In this document: positions 44,799 to 55,970 of the stretch, piece by piece
Layout: every line of letters begins with the position of its first letter
How positions within the stretch are numbered: the first letter of the stretch is position 1
Assembly (NCBI GenBank): GCA_017311185.1
Contig: JAESUZ010001294.1
Span: forward strand, 992,001 to 1,056,000
DNA length: 64,000 nucleotides
Source of the DNA: Proteles cristata cristata
Taxonomy: Eukaryota > Chordata > Mammalia > Carnivora > Hyaenidae
Direction of reading: 5' to 3'
Translations under genes and position numbers: made by a program
The notes under the pieces: model-generated
Database searches by the model: none
What the model saw: the letters and a program-made list of their open reading frames with translations, nothing else
What the model was told of the DNA's origin: nothing

Positions 44799-44997
44799 GG
44801 GGCACTTGGGTGGCTCAGATGGTTAAGCATCAGACTCTTGATCTCCACTCAGGTCATGATCTCACAGTTTGTGGGATTGAGCCCCACGTTGGGCTCTGCA
44901 CTGACAGCCAGAGCCTGCTTGGGATTCTCTCTCTCCCTTTCTCTCTGCCTCTCTCCCTCTCCCTGTCTCAAAATTTAAAAAAAAATCAACTTAAAAA
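44799..44997 (+). mobile_element. CAN-SINE, second of a close pair
   Basis: Head 'ggggcacttgggtggctcag', 'gccccacgttgggctctgca', (CT)n, A-rich tail. Flanks aaaccaaccct and aaatgaaccct suggest an eroded duplication. It lies 40 bp after the previous SINE in the same orientation. Confidence 0.93.
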
Positions 44998-45224
44998 ATG
45001 AACCCTTAGTCTTTAATCAAATTAAAGCTGGATTACAGCTGGGTGTTGCATCACTGAGATGCCACCTGAAAGCAATGTTGTAAACTAGAAAGGTGTGAGT
45101 CAAGGGTGTTAGGTACAGCCGCGTGCTCACTACTAGCACTTACAGCATGAGCCTTGTGTGGTCCGCACACCACATAGGGGCCACACAGGGCTGAGTGCGC
45201 ATCCGGGGCAGCTTCTGATGAACC
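44998..45224. other. Unannotated sequence
   Basis: Nothing recognised. Confidence 0.35.
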
Positions 45225-45395
45225 ATGCTGTGCTCCTGGGCAAGGGAACCACTCTAGGCCTCCCTTCCCCCAGCTATAACGATGGCAAGAGCCTTTTCTT
45301 CACAAGGTAGTTGTGGCTGACTGGATACACCATATGTAAAACAGCCAGCAGAGTAAACAGTATATGGTGTGAGCTCAACAAATATTTGTCCTCTG
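45225..45395 (+). mobile_element. MIR SINE fossil
   Basis: 'gtgctcctgggcaagggaac', 'cttcacaaggtagttgtggc' and 'gtgtgagctcaacaaatatt' align to MIR from core to 3' end. Confidence 0.65.
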
Positions 45396-45494
45396 GATGA
45401 AGGAAGTTGTCCTTAAGACAAAGAGAGTTCACGCCAGCAGTTTCAGGGCAAGTTCAACTGCGTTCTCTGTTCACACGGAAGCATTTGGAGTTCT

Positions 45495-45685
45495 TGGAGT
45501 AAAACCAAAGCCCAGGTTTATATACTAATTCCCAAGCAGACTAGCCATATGACTTATACACACTATGTTAAGCTTCTTGGAGCCTCAGTTTACTCGGCTA
45601 TAAACTAAGGATAAGGGTCAGCTCCATTTTCCTGGCAGATGATAAAGATCACATGAAGGAAGCTCATCATACCTGTAGGTACAAT
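45495..45685 (+). mobile_element. MIR SINE fossil
   Basis: 'gactagccatatgacttata', 'gcttcttggagcctcagttt' and 'actcggctataaactaagga' match the MIR core. Confidence 0.75.
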
Positions 45686-46699
45686 AGGGAATATAGGCCA
45701 ATCTGAAGTTTGATTTAATATTAAGTTTGAGTTAGGACTATAGAGGAAATCATCTAAAAATTATAAAGGATCAAAAGAATATAAGAATGAGAGGTGGAGG
45801 GAGCACTGATTTGTCAGCCAAGCTCCAGAAGAGACCAGGGGAGGTGTCCCAGCTAAACGTCAACCTCTCTAGCTGTCTCAGGAGACCTGCTATCATCTCG
45901 TTACCTCAGAGCACACAGAGTGCAAGGAAGTGAGAGCTGGTTTACGGCTTGTGCTTTTATGCCAACCTACCAAGTCTTCCCAGGCCATTTTTACCTTGAG
46001 TAACCCAAGCAGGTTTGTTTACCTTAAGACTAAGGAACAGCCCTATGGTTCAGAAATATCTTTTTGTGGCCTCCTCCTGGCCAGGGCACCCACCTGAATT
46101 CACAAACTTTTATTTGGAAAGTTTGATGGCTGGTGTGTTTTTTTAAGAGGGGCTACTTTACACGTTATAGTGATTAACCCTTTTTCAACAGTTCATTAAC
46201 GGTTTCTGAAAAACATAAAAAAGACATTTCATGGAGGGCAAAGGGTATAAACATGGCATGCTTCAGGAATAATGCTTGCCACAAGCAAATCAATTCCTGC
46301 TACCAGGCTCCATGAGTATGGAATTGATTTAGGGCCTTATTTAGGAACAATGGGGAATTTTTTCCACTTTGAGGAAGACCCTGGGTTAACTCAGGGCCTG
46401 GGAAATGAAAAGAAAGAAGGATTTGCTTCCTAAATGTCTGTTTCTTTTCTGGAAGTTTTCTTTCTCTCATGCTCAGGGAGGTGAAGATACAGGTCTTTAG
46501 CTACTTTGCTTTCCCACACAAATAGGCTTCCCTTCAGGATACAACCTAAGACTATAAGGATTGCCGTACTCTAAGAATAGTGGTGTGTCACCCATCATAG
46601 CTGAGGCTGCTGAGAGCACACTATTTCAAGGAAAAAACCAAGTGGTCAATATCCAAAGCATTAAATGTATGATATCTGTAGTATTTAAATATGTCTCAC
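45686..46699. other. Unannotated sequence
   Basis: About 1 kb, no recognised repeat or exon. Confidence 0.4.
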
Positions 46700-47675
46700 A
46701 GATCATGAAGAAAAAGCAAATACTCCAATAAGAAAATGTGCAAAGGACATGAACAGGCAATTCGAAAATGAGATTGAAGTCACAATTATGAAGAAATGTT
46801 CCACTTCACTAGAAATCAAAAATAGGCAAACAAAAATAAGATATCATTCTTCAACTTACAAAATTTGTAGATTAAAGAAATATGACTATGACCAGTGATG
46901 TCAAGGGTGTGGGGAAAGGCAAGCTTTAATAGATTAGTAGTGGAATAGTGACTCAAGCTTTCTCGTGGATGACTTGGTAAGTGCTATAAAGATGTTCGTA
47001 TTCCTTTGACCAAAGTAGTTCCTTTCCTAGGGGTTAATGTTGAGAAAATAAACACACATGCATACAAAAATAAACATGGAAAGAGGTTCACTATAGTACA
47101 ACAGGGTGGGAAACTATTTCTATAAATATTATAGGCCTTGCAAGCCAATCTGTCTCTATTGCTACTATCCACCTCAGCCATTGTAGGGAAAAACAAGCCA
47201 TAGACTATAATCAACTGGGCATGGCTGTGTTCCAATAAAACTTTATTTGCAAAAATAAGTACTTGCAGGCTAAATTTGGCCTACAGACTGTAGTTTGCCA
47301 CTTCATACAGTACCATTTATAGTGGGGCATACTGATAATCACAGTGGGGTAAAATGATAATTTTAAAAAATCAGAATCACCTAATATCTAGCAGTATAGA
47401 AATGATAAACTAATTTCTTTTATGCAGCTATTACAGCTTTTTCTCTTTAGTGATTTACAAAAATGCTTATGCGAAAAAAAATCAGGATACAAAACTGTAG
47501 ACTCAGAGTGATCCCAATTTTTAAAAGAAAGAGCATGTAAGCATGGAAAAAGGATTAGGAAGAAATACATAAGGATTTTAACAGTAATGGTTTGAATTTT
47601 CTTTTTTGTATTTCTCAGGATCTGAATTTTCTATAATGTATGTGTGCTTTACATTTAAAACAGAAAAAAAAATGT
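46700..47675 (+). mobile_element. Ancient LINE-1 fossil, split by a hAT element
   Basis: 'gcaaaggacatgaacaggca', 'atgttccacttcactagaaa' and 'gatgacttggtaagtgctat' are decayed ORF2 end. 'gtaccatttatagtgggg' onward continues it, and 'ggtttgaattttcttttttg' with 'cagaaaaaaaaatg' closes the 3' UTR. The element at 47100-47305 interrupts it. Confidence 0.75.
47100..47305. mobile_element. hAT-type MER element inside LINE-1, with 8-bp duplication
   Basis: Ends 'acagggtgggaaactatttc' and 'gactgtagtttgccacttc'. The interior has 'ataggccttgcaagccaatc' and 'tgttccaataaaactttatt', characteristic of a common mammalian MER family. Flanks tatagtac (47092-47099) and tacagtac (47306-47313) are an 8-bp duplication with one change, the size expected of hAT transposases. 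Confidence 0.82.
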
Positions 47676-48339
47676 TTTAAATGACAGAACTGGATTTCTG
47701 GTGTGAATATAGTTGCATAAGCCAGTGTTCTCCCCATCTTGCTTGTGAAAATTATCCAAAAAAGAGAAGGAAAGGAAAAAACTTACCATCTTCCATTTCT
47801 GGCAAAACCAGACAAACACAACATATTTGTAAGAGGCAAAAAAAGCAAACAGATTTTCTCTGGAGCTACAGAGGGGGACATATAGAGGAGAGGAGGGAAC
47901 ACCCTGAGCAGATTTCTGAGACCCCAAACAATGCACTTCTAAAGAGTGATGGGCACTCCCGAGGGATGAAGGCAAACCCGTCTTCTGCAAGAAGGGTTCA
48001 CTGATGGGGGTGGGCTGGGCAGCAGTGAGGAGTAGATGCAGGGTCATGGGCCTGAAGTTCATACAAGCTGGGGGTCCCTTTCATTAGGTACAACTGTATT
48101 TTTTTAGAACGAACAAAGAAAGGGTATTAAGTGTAAACTTTGAAGCTGATAAATTCTACACACACCACCCCAAATCCAGAAAAATAATGTTTCTAGTAAT
48201 TAACTACAACTATCCTGCCTCTGTAACACCCCCTTCTGTGACACCTCATCTCAAAATACTTTCTTTCCCAAGATTTTGTGGCTGCATAGTCCTTGATCAC
48301 TTCATCATAGGACAATACTTTTGTTCCCCTGAGCTTTCT
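47676..48339. other. Unannotated sequence
   Basis: Overlapping 107-aa plus and 135-aa minus frames (47655-48062) are mutual shadows without recognisable domains. Confidence 0.4.
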
Positions 48340-49111
48340 GAGGAAATCTCTAGAAGATGAACTACAGCCAACTAAAAGAGAACTGGGGAAACCACATCAA
48401 AATGATCCCAGGGGCACTCAGAACAGCCTATCTAACATCTAAAACTGTAACAAATTTGAGTATTGTAAGTTAGTAAAGGACAAAGAAACGGAAGAAAAGC
48501 AGGAGAAAGGAACTAATAAAAATAAAAGAGTTATTAGTTGGTTAGAAAATAAAAAATAGTAGAAATAAAAGCTGTTTTCGGAAGGTGGGAGAGACAGTTA
48601 ATCTGCTAGCTAACTCGATCAGAAAAAAAACCAGAGGAAATGGTAAATATACAAAGTAAGAAATATTATAAGGAAATAACTACAAAATCTAAGCAATCTA
48701 AAAGATCCCTAAAAGACTACTTTGCTAAATTCAAACCAAATACCCTTGAAAATCTAGATGAGTAGGCAATTTTTGAAGAAAATGTAATTTACCTAAACTG
48801 ATACCAGAAAAAGAGAAAATCTAAACAGACTGATTTTCATGGGGGAAAGAAAAACAAAAGAAAAACTGACAAAGAGCCTCATCTCCTAAAAAGTACCAGA
48901 TCGAGCTGGTTGCTTATAAACTTTCCACCATATTTCAGAGAACAAAAAATGCCAGTGCAATTTAAACTATCCTGGAACATTAAAAAAATGGAAGAACATC
49001 ATATTTTCGGAAGTGTGCAATGACAAAATGTAACAAAGATTTCAAAAATAAAGTCACAGACCATCTCTTAGGATTACTTGGGCAAAAACCCTCAACAAAA
49101 CACCAAATCAT

Positions 49112-49620
49112 CAAGAGTTTAGCTGAACTACTTCATGTATTGTTGCCTTGGTATTCATTTGTTTGGCCAAGTGGTCTGCAGGGATTTTAAACTGACACTG
49201 GCCCCTCATGCAAGCAAGTGACCTAGATAGCAGCCTCAGGGTCACAGGTAAACCAATATAAGTTCCCACTAAGACTTCCCCAACAGCTCTTGTCATACAC
49301 AGTCTCTCCTGCCTTCCAGTGCCTGTACGCCTGACACACCTCTTAGTTAAGACCGTTGTGGGACTTAACAAACCCACCCTAGCTTGGGAACCGCTAAACA
49401 CTCCATCTATGGACCCTAAAGAAGGCATGCACCCCAGTCATGCCTCTCACTATCTGTATTCTGCCTTGACCTCCTCCTATGGCCCCTCAAGGCAAGCTAT
49501 GAACTTCCTCCACAAGGACCTGTGCGTAATAAACGTCTCTGGTTTGATTTCCCTTGTGGTCTGTTATTGAACTATGGCTCACCATCTGAAACCCTGTACT
49601 CTGCTTAACAAATGTTAATT
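49112..49620 (+). mobile_element. Probable solo LTR inside the LINE-1 ORF2 fossil
   Basis: About 0.5 kb that LINE-1 does not explain. It has an AATAAA at 49529-49534 ('gcgtaataaacgtctctggt') followed by a T/G-rich U5-like segment, and CCAAT-like 'aaaccaatataag' at 49251-49263. This promoter/polyadenylation layout fits an ERV LTR. Candidate TG start near 49137 and CA end near 49581. Edges and family are uncertain, and no internal viral genes are present. Frames of 83 and 105 aa here are not genes. Confidence 0.5.
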
Positions 49621-50242
49621 TAATGAAGCCATAACACAAACAGAATCCAGGATGTTAAAAAGAACCAAGCATCCTAACCAGGTGGCGTTTATGCCAGGAA
49701 AACAGACAGTTTAATTTTAGGAGACACATGAATATAATTCATCATACGAACAAGTTTAAGTGGAAAAAGCACAATGCAACATCTATTCTTGACAAAAATA
49801 ACTCAACGGTATAAAAAGCTCCCTTAACACAATAAAAATAAATCTATTCCTGCCTAATTGCCTGCATCATGCTGAAGGGAGAAATCCAAACAGCACCTTC
49901 AATTAAGTCAGAAACAAAACAAGATACAAAGACTTAACTCTTGTTTAACTTTGTACAAGGAGTACTAGCCTATATGATTAGACAAGAAAAAGAAATGAGG
50001 GCTAAAAATATTGATTAAGAGGAGGTAAAATTATCACCACTTGCAGATAATAAGGTCATATACCTTGAAAACCCAAAAGGGAAAAGTAATTTAAAAATAC
50101 TGAAATAATAAAAGAAGTTATGAAAATAATAAAATAGAAAGAAGTAAAGAATTCAATAACATTCGTATTAACAAACAATAACAAGATAGCAGATATAGTG
50201 GGGAAAAAGATCCCTTACAACATCAATAAAAAGGATAAAATA

Positions 50243-50448
50243 GGGGCCCCTGGGTGGCTCAGTCAGTTGAATGTCTGACTCCTGATTTTAGCTCGGGTCA
50301 TGATCCCAGGATTGTGGGATTGAGTCCTGCATCGGGCTCCGTGTTGGGCAGGGAGCCTGCTTAAGATTCTCTTCTGTCTCTCTCTGTCTCCCCCCGCCCC
50401 CTGCTCTGCTCTTTCCCCGCTCCTGCATACACTCTCTCTCTCAAAAAA
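50243..50448 (+). mobile_element. CAN-SINE inside LINE-1 ORF2 fossil
   Basis: Head 'ggggcccctgggtggctcag', 'gggattgagtcctgcatcgg', 'gttgggcagggagcctgctt' (variant body shared with canid-type SINEs), (CT)n, A-rich end. Duplication not clear. Confidence 0.93.
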
Positions 50449-50605
50449 GAGAGAAGATACAGAGAAATCAATTTAAGAAATACGATTATGAAAATCTTTA
50501 AAATATTGCTGAAGGACCCAAAATAATATGTGAACAAGTGGGAAGTCACACCATGTTCTTGGATGTATTTAACATGATCTTACTATAACTATCAGCAGGT
50601 TTTCC

Positions 50606-51344
50606 CCCTTGGAACTAAGCAAAGACCTACATGCAAGGTTCTGTGCTGAGCGTCGGGAAGACTGCAAACATAAGTCAAACAAGAATTGTTCTAGAACATG
50701 TTGCATGGGACCTCATATCCTTGCATCACGCTGGACATTGACAATTTCTTGTAATTACAACTATCAAAATATTTTTTAAAAATCTATGTATGCTGAGATT
50801 CAGAAAAGGCAACTGGATTTAGCAGCAAAAAGGTTCCTGCTGACCTTCAAGAAAGTAGTGATGGGGCTGAAAACTAGCCTTGCAGCCCTCAGCAAAAGCC
50901 ACTTATTTCAGTGCCAGAAGAAAGCAATGGAACTTTTCACCTGATTACAGGGGGTTCATCTTCCTGCTCCAAATACATAGATAAATTAAATAAAATACAG
51001 CTGCACGCAAAAAAAAGAATCCCACATAACCAAATTCAGAATAAGAAGGGGAAATCCTGAGGCATCAGAAATAAGGAGGAAATGTAAAGTCAGAATGTTG
51101 TGCTGACATAACGCTGAATTCTTACAGTGGCGCCAGATCCCAATACACCCCACAGGGATGAGAGATTAATTTAATTTTAATAGAGTCCACTGCAGAGATT
51201 AGAGCCAACACCCTCTCCAAGCTGAAAGGGAGCTGGACTTGAGGAGTTTTCTTAGCATAAAGTTGGATGCTCTACAAACCGTGGGGAGTTACTCAATTGG
51301 TGGTGTCTTCTGAAACTGAGATATTAAAAGTTAAAACATCTCTA
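50606..51344. other. Unannotated sequence
   Basis: No recognised repeat or exon. Confidence 0.4.
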
Positions 51345-51548
51345 GGGCGCCTGCGTGGCTTAGTCAGTTAAGCGTCTGACTTTGGCTCAGGTCATGATTT
51401 CATGGTCTCCGAGTTGGAGCCCCGCATCGGGCTCCATGCTGACAGCTCATAGCCTGGAGGTGCTTTGGATTCTGTGTCTTCCTCTTTCTCTGCCCTTCCC
51501 CCACTCATGCTCTGTCTCTCTAAAAAATAAACATTAAAAATTTTAAAA
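51345..51548 (+). mobile_element. CAN-SINE
   Basis: Head 'gggcgcctgcgtggcttagt', box B 'gagttggagccccgcatcgg', (CT)n, tail 'aaaaataaacattaaaaatt'. Flanks ttaaaacatc and aataaacatc suggest a partial duplication. Confidence 0.95.
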
Positions 51549-51984
51549 GAAAATAAACATCACCAAATGCTGGAGAAATCTATAGCTTCCCCTCAAAAGC
51601 ATCTTCAAAATCTTCCCACAGGTATTTCTCTTGAACCCAGGGCAAGTGTGCCTCTCCAGGAAAAGGACTTCCTGTTCGACTAGCTCGCACTCCAAAATTG
51701 CAAAGCATGGGAGAAACACCCAGCGTGAACTGGGGTCAACACGCACGGGACACAAAGGAGCTTACACCCAGGAACTGCAGATGAGAGGCCAATCTGGGAG
51801 AGACTTCAAACAACTATTTGTAAAATGTTTACAGAGTTAGAGGAAAGAGTGGTAAAAAAGAAAAACCAGAAAGGAAACTTGGCACCGGGGAGGCAGAAAA
51901 CTGTTTCCTATGAAGGTTTCGGCTAAGACGTGAGTGATACATGCATGCCAGAAACCAGAATGGAAAAATAATAACTAAGTGGCA
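51549..51984. other. Unannotated sequence
   Basis: Nothing recognised. Confidence 0.35.
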
Positions 51985-52165
51985 TTTAGTAAACACTTCT
52001 TAAGAGCTATTCATTTACCAGGCACCATCCTAGAATGTAGCTTCCTAATATAACTCCAACTGCCCTGTGGGGCAAAATAATTAACCCTATTTTTGGTTAA
52101 CTGGGCCTTGGAGACTTAACTTGCCCAAGCTCACACAACTCAACTGGAACCGGAACCCAACTGAG
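51985..52165 (-). mobile_element. MIR SINE fossil
   Basis: 'ccaggcaccatcctagaatg', 'ttaaccctatttttggttaa' and 'gacttaacttgcccaagctc' then 'acacaactc' are antisense MIR, 3' part to core. Confidence 0.8.
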
Positions 52166-53119
52166 GGGTTCCCCTACCTCTTTAGAGGGAGGAACTACAG
52201 CTGCTGAAGAAAAACAATGTATACAAATTGAGGGCTCAGTATCACTGGAGAGGCAGGAGAGGATTAATGAACACTTGATTGTGAGCGAAGGTGGATACTG
52301 CTTTTGCTCTGTCTGTGAGAAACAGAAGGATCTCGAGATGAGCAAGGATGTTTAAGGGTGCTGAAGTCCGAGCTGTCATGCGATATGTAACCCTCAGAAC
52401 ATCTCCGAACTGGAATCTCTTCCTATGCACGCAATTATTCCAGCAGGGGAGGGAAAAAATGATCTGAATTCAATTTGTTCAACATGCATTTTCTAAAAAA
52501 AGGGTATTTGCCACAAGTAATTACTGTGAAGTGAGAGCTATTCCTGGTTAGAAAAGTTTTTAATCATGAAATGGTATTTGACGATGTAATTATTTCCATG
52601 GGCCAAAGAAACGAGCTTGTCACTGAACTATAGTAGTAACTGGGTTCGACCACAAAGAACATGGTATGCGTTGCTGATAACACGCGGTCACTGAGTTTAC
52701 GGGAATAACATTAAAATAAGTATTAATGAAGGTTTGCCACTCTGTGAGGGGTATTGTAAAATAACGCTGGAAGCAGTTTTATGCTCGATTCTGTTCCTAA
52801 AGTGGGGTGGCCTTGGATAAGTTGTCTGGGCTACAGTCTCCCTTCTGCAGAAGGTGGGAGGAGTCTAGAATCTCCAGGCCCTTCTGACGCCAAATTCTAC
52901 TTTACCCAGGCCTCCTTCTGCCCAGGAAGGCTGGTAACGTCAAAGGCTCTGGAGGCAATGCTGAGCTCAGTTTTCTCTTAATGATCTCAAAACAATTTAA
53001 AGATGAATTTGCAATAAGTTCCTCTTCTACCACTGAACCACAATAATTCTGAGCCAAAAATGGTCAATGATGGTGAGCTGTAACTCTACCCAGGGAGGAA
53101 AATGAATCACTGAAAAATT
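52166..53119. other. Unannotated sequence
   Basis: No recognised repeat or exon over about 0.95 kb. Confidence 0.4.
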
Positions 53120-53265
53120 CCTTAGAGGGTTTCTGGTTCAACCTCCTCAGCTTACGGATAAGGATCTGAGGTCCAGAGATGGAGAGTGTGATTGCCACTG
53201 AGGGCGGACCTTGGCCTGGAATCCGTATCTTCCAGGTCCTCATCCAGGACTCTCCACACCATGCT
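53120..53265 (-). mobile_element. MIR SINE fossil
   Basis: 'ccacctcctcagcttacgg'-like 'cttacggataaggatctgag' and 'gagtgtgattgccactgagg' fit antisense MIR core with strong decay. Confidence 0.5.
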
Positions 53266-53944
53266 GATGAGAATCAGGTCAGCCAAATCATGGCAGAAAT
53301 ACATATACAGCTGTTGAGCTAATGAGGCCTAGAAGAATCCATTCATGTTAATGAGGATAGCAGGACTGGCGGTAGTGGTTACTCCTCAGACACCCTTCCT
53401 CAGCCCTGCCCTCTCTCCCAAATCTGGAAACACTAGCTTCTAGAGTAGCTGAAGAAAAAGGAGAGAGGAAAAAATGACATACTGAAGACACAGATGGGCT
53501 GAAATGTTTGTTGAGGGCTCCCCAGGCTAGTCGGGAGTTGTCAGGAGGAAAGAAGAGGACTCTGGTCAAAGGTCTGTATCTGTAAAGATGGGAAACCTTA
53601 AATGAATTCAACAAGAGTGCCTATTTTTACCAGTAGAAAGCAAACCCTCTGTCTGTAACCCATGACCTCTTTTAAGTTAAAATGTTCCTCAGTGTCATGG
53701 AGGGAGAACCTTGACCTCAGGTCTTACTTCCTCAGTCATGAATTCCCAGTGGTGCCAAGGAAATGACACCTCCCTTCTCTATGCCTCAGTTGCAAATTGG
53801 GGCTAATAAGCTCACAGTTCAGTGAAACTCAGGGTTGAGAAGAAGGTTACATATGATGAAGGGTGTGCTTAAGGGATGAGTAGAAGGAGGAGCAGAGGAG
53901 GACTTTGATGTGGATGATGTTCCCTTTGACCCCTGACTGGAGCT
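53266..53944. other. Unannotated sequence
   Basis: Nothing recognised. Confidence 0.35.
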
Positions 53945-54090
53945 GGGGCTAAGAGCTCAGCCTTTGGACAAGGCGGATCCGGTTTAAAAGATGGGCTCTG
54001 CACAATCTTGGGCAGGACGCATCATCTTTCTGGGCCTTAGTTTCTTCAAATTTAAATTTGGAATAATGATAGTACCTATCTCACTGGAAA
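53945..54090 (+). mobile_element. MIR SINE fossil
   Basis: 'gctctgcacaatcttgggca', 'ttctgggccttagtttcttc' and 'ggaataatgatagtacctat' match the MIR core and 3' half. Confidence 0.8.
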
Positions 54091-54196
54091 AACAATTGGG
54101 GAAGAGACCCAAGGCCAGTTTATTCCTCTGAGGTTACTCATGGAAACAGCAGTGTGTGGGGCTTTCTGGAAGCTCATGTAGAAAAGGTGAACCACT

Positions 54197-54422
54197 GGGG
54201 CGCCTGGGTGGCTTAGTCGGTTAAGCGTCCGACTTTCGCTTAGGTCATGATCTCGCGGTTCGTGGGTTCGAGCCCCGCGTCGGGCTCTGTGCTGACTGCC
54301 AGCTCAGAGCCTGGAGCCTATTTCAGAGTCTGTGTCTCCCTCTCTCTCTGACCTTCCCCTACTCACGCTGTCTCTCTCTCTCTCCTAAAAATAAATAAAA
54401 CATTTAAAAAAAAAAAAGAAAA
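54197..54422 (+). mobile_element. CAN-SINE, youngest-looking copy in the window
   Basis: Head 'ggggcgcctgggtggcttag' then 'tcggttaagcgtccgacttt' keeps a box A-like TGGCTTAGTCGG. Box B GGTTCGAGCCC is intact at 54266-54276 within a CpG-rich run (54254-54285) that older copies have lost. (CT)n 54370-54383, tail AAATAAATAAAA to A12. Target-site duplication gaaaaggtgaaccact (54181-54196) and gaaaaggagaaccact (54423-54438), one mismatch. Confidence 0.98.
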
Positions 54423-54438
54423 GAAAAGGAGAACCACT

Positions 54439-54654
54439 GTCCATGGATGTTCCTCATGACTAAACTATGCCAGTGGCGTCAATAAAATCACTAGACAAGA
54501 CATTTCCTCCAGTGGTCAGAGCATAGGAATTCTGCAGCTTCTTCTGGAAATCTGGTCTTGCTTCCATCTCCATTTCAAATGTTGAGCAAGCCCAGGTTCA
54601 GAGAAAACTGTTTGATGGGCCCAACATGAAACAGCCACTCTGCTAACACATATT
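54439..54654. other. Unannotated sequence
   Basis: Nothing recognised. Confidence 0.35.
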
Positions 54655-54845
54655 GGAAGAGCCATTATTGTTTATGGTGTACTTTCTCATTTGCTGCTAA
54701 CAACCCTAGCAGGTAGGCAGGGTGAATGCTGACTCCATTCCCCCAGAAGAAGACACTGGGGCTATGCAAGTCCAAATTCAAGCTACTTTCCTAAGTAAAT
54801 TGCTGACCCATGGAAGGCTCTACTGTTGACACAACACTGCCTCTC
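54655..54845 (-). mobile_element. Probable MIR SINE fossil
   Basis: 'gtactttctcatttgctgct', 'aacaaccctagcaggtaggc' and 'agacactggggctatgcaag' fit antisense MIR, decayed. Confidence 0.5.
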
Positions 54846-55394
54846 CCTCCACCTGACCAAGTTTGGGAATATTACTCTTACCTAAATCAAATGTCCAGTC
54901 AGAAGCCAAATGTGCCTCAATCTTAGTAATCGATAACATTTTATCCATCACAATACCAACATATCAAACATGACACAGACCATAAATTCACATATTCACA
55001 CACACAAAGTACGAGGGAAATCGAAGAAGGAGGTACTTAAGAAGTGAGATATCTGATACCATGTCTGATGGGTGTATGGGACTCGAGGCTACAGTCAACC
55101 AAACTTGATCCATGTGTTTCCCCTTTTGGGCCCCTCTGCATTCCTGGATGGTGCTTTTGTGGAACTGGGCTCGCACTCCTACACTTCCGTCATCAGAAGG
55201 GTCCGTAGATGAGACCCCAGGAGGGGATGAGAGACTGGTGAAGCAGAGCCTCCCCACCTCCCTCATCATGAACCAGTGCCACACCCTCCATTCTACAAAC
55301 TCACCAGCAAGATGCAAAGTGCTTATTTTTGTACAGCACTGAGGTTTTGTGCTTGTGTGTTATGCAGCATTATTATGACTGTAGTTGACTATAT
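54846..55394. other. Unannotated sequence
   Basis: Opposing frames at 54988-55342 are mutual shadows; no repeat recognised. Confidence 0.35.
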
Positions 55395-55970
55395 ACAAGA
55401 TAAATGTCAAAGAATAGGGAATTTAATAAATTGCAATACATGTGGAGTATCAAAGTCACCAGTATTAATGATAATGGTCTATAAACATATCAACGAAAAA
55501 TATCTAAGAGATTAAGAAAAAGCAAGTTATAAATATGTATGTAGAGTATGAATCCTTTCTTATAATATATATACATATGTATATTACGTGGACAGGAAAG
55601 AGCCTGGAGAGAAATACAACAAATTTTATCAGTGTCTCTCTCTAAGTGGTAAGAATATAAATGTTTCACCTTCTTCTTTATAAACATCTGTATTTTTTAT
55701 ATTAAAACTTTAAAAATTTTATTTACTTATTTATTTTATTTATTTTTGGGAGAGAGAAACAGAGTGTGAGCAGGGGAGAGGCAGAGAGAGAGGGAGACAC
55801 AGAATCTGAAGCAAACTCCAGGCTCTGAGCTGTCAGCACAGAGCCTGACACGGGGCTTGAACTCAGGAACCTTGAGATCATGCCCTAAGCCTAAGTCAGA
55901 CCCTTAACCCACTGAGCCTCCCAGACTCCCCTGTACTTTTTTATGTAAAAAAAGATAGGCTTATAGCAAT
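55395..55970 (+). mobile_element. Ancient LINE-1 3' UTR, split by a SINE
   Basis: 'ggaatttaataaattgcaat', 'gtaagaatataaatgtttca' and 'tctgtattttttatatt' before the SINE and 'ctgtacttttttatgtaaaa' after it resemble old LINE-1 3' ends (aaattgtggtatattcatac...). AT-rich and decayed. Confidence 0.5.
55701..55930 (-). mobile_element. CAN-SINE
   Basis: The minus-strand head is mutated ('ggggagtctgggaggctcag'). Body standard; tail AAATAAATAAAATAAATAAG. Flanks ctgtattttttat (55688-55700) and ctgtacttttttat (55931-55944), near-perfect duplication. Confidence 0.94.

Larger units (their letters stand above)
48340..50605 (+). mobile_element. Ancient LINE-1 ORF2 body, broken by an LTR and a SINE
   Basis: ORF2 nucleotide signatures appear in order: 'aaccaaatacccttgaaaat', 'gaaaatctaaacagactgat', 'gggcaaaaaccctcaacaaa' | LTR | 'aaacagaatccaggatgtta', 'agtggaaaaagcacaatgca', 'atcatgctgaagggagaaat', 'tatatgattagacaagaaaa', 'taaggtcatataccttgaaa' | SINE | 'gtgggaagtcacaccatgtt'. 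No frame stays open. Net of insertions about 1.5 kb remains of the reverse transcriptase region. The left edge is uncertain. Confidence 0.75.

Noticed and set aside
49111..49570. 105-aa and 83-aa frames near an AATAAA
   Set aside because: They lie in the LTR-like block on opposite strands and match no viral or host protein region I can recognise.
54197..54290. tRNA-like heads of SINEs as possible tRNA genes
   Set aside because: They keep box A and box B words but run into the SINE body and tail. No intact acceptor stem or discrete tRNA gene is seen.
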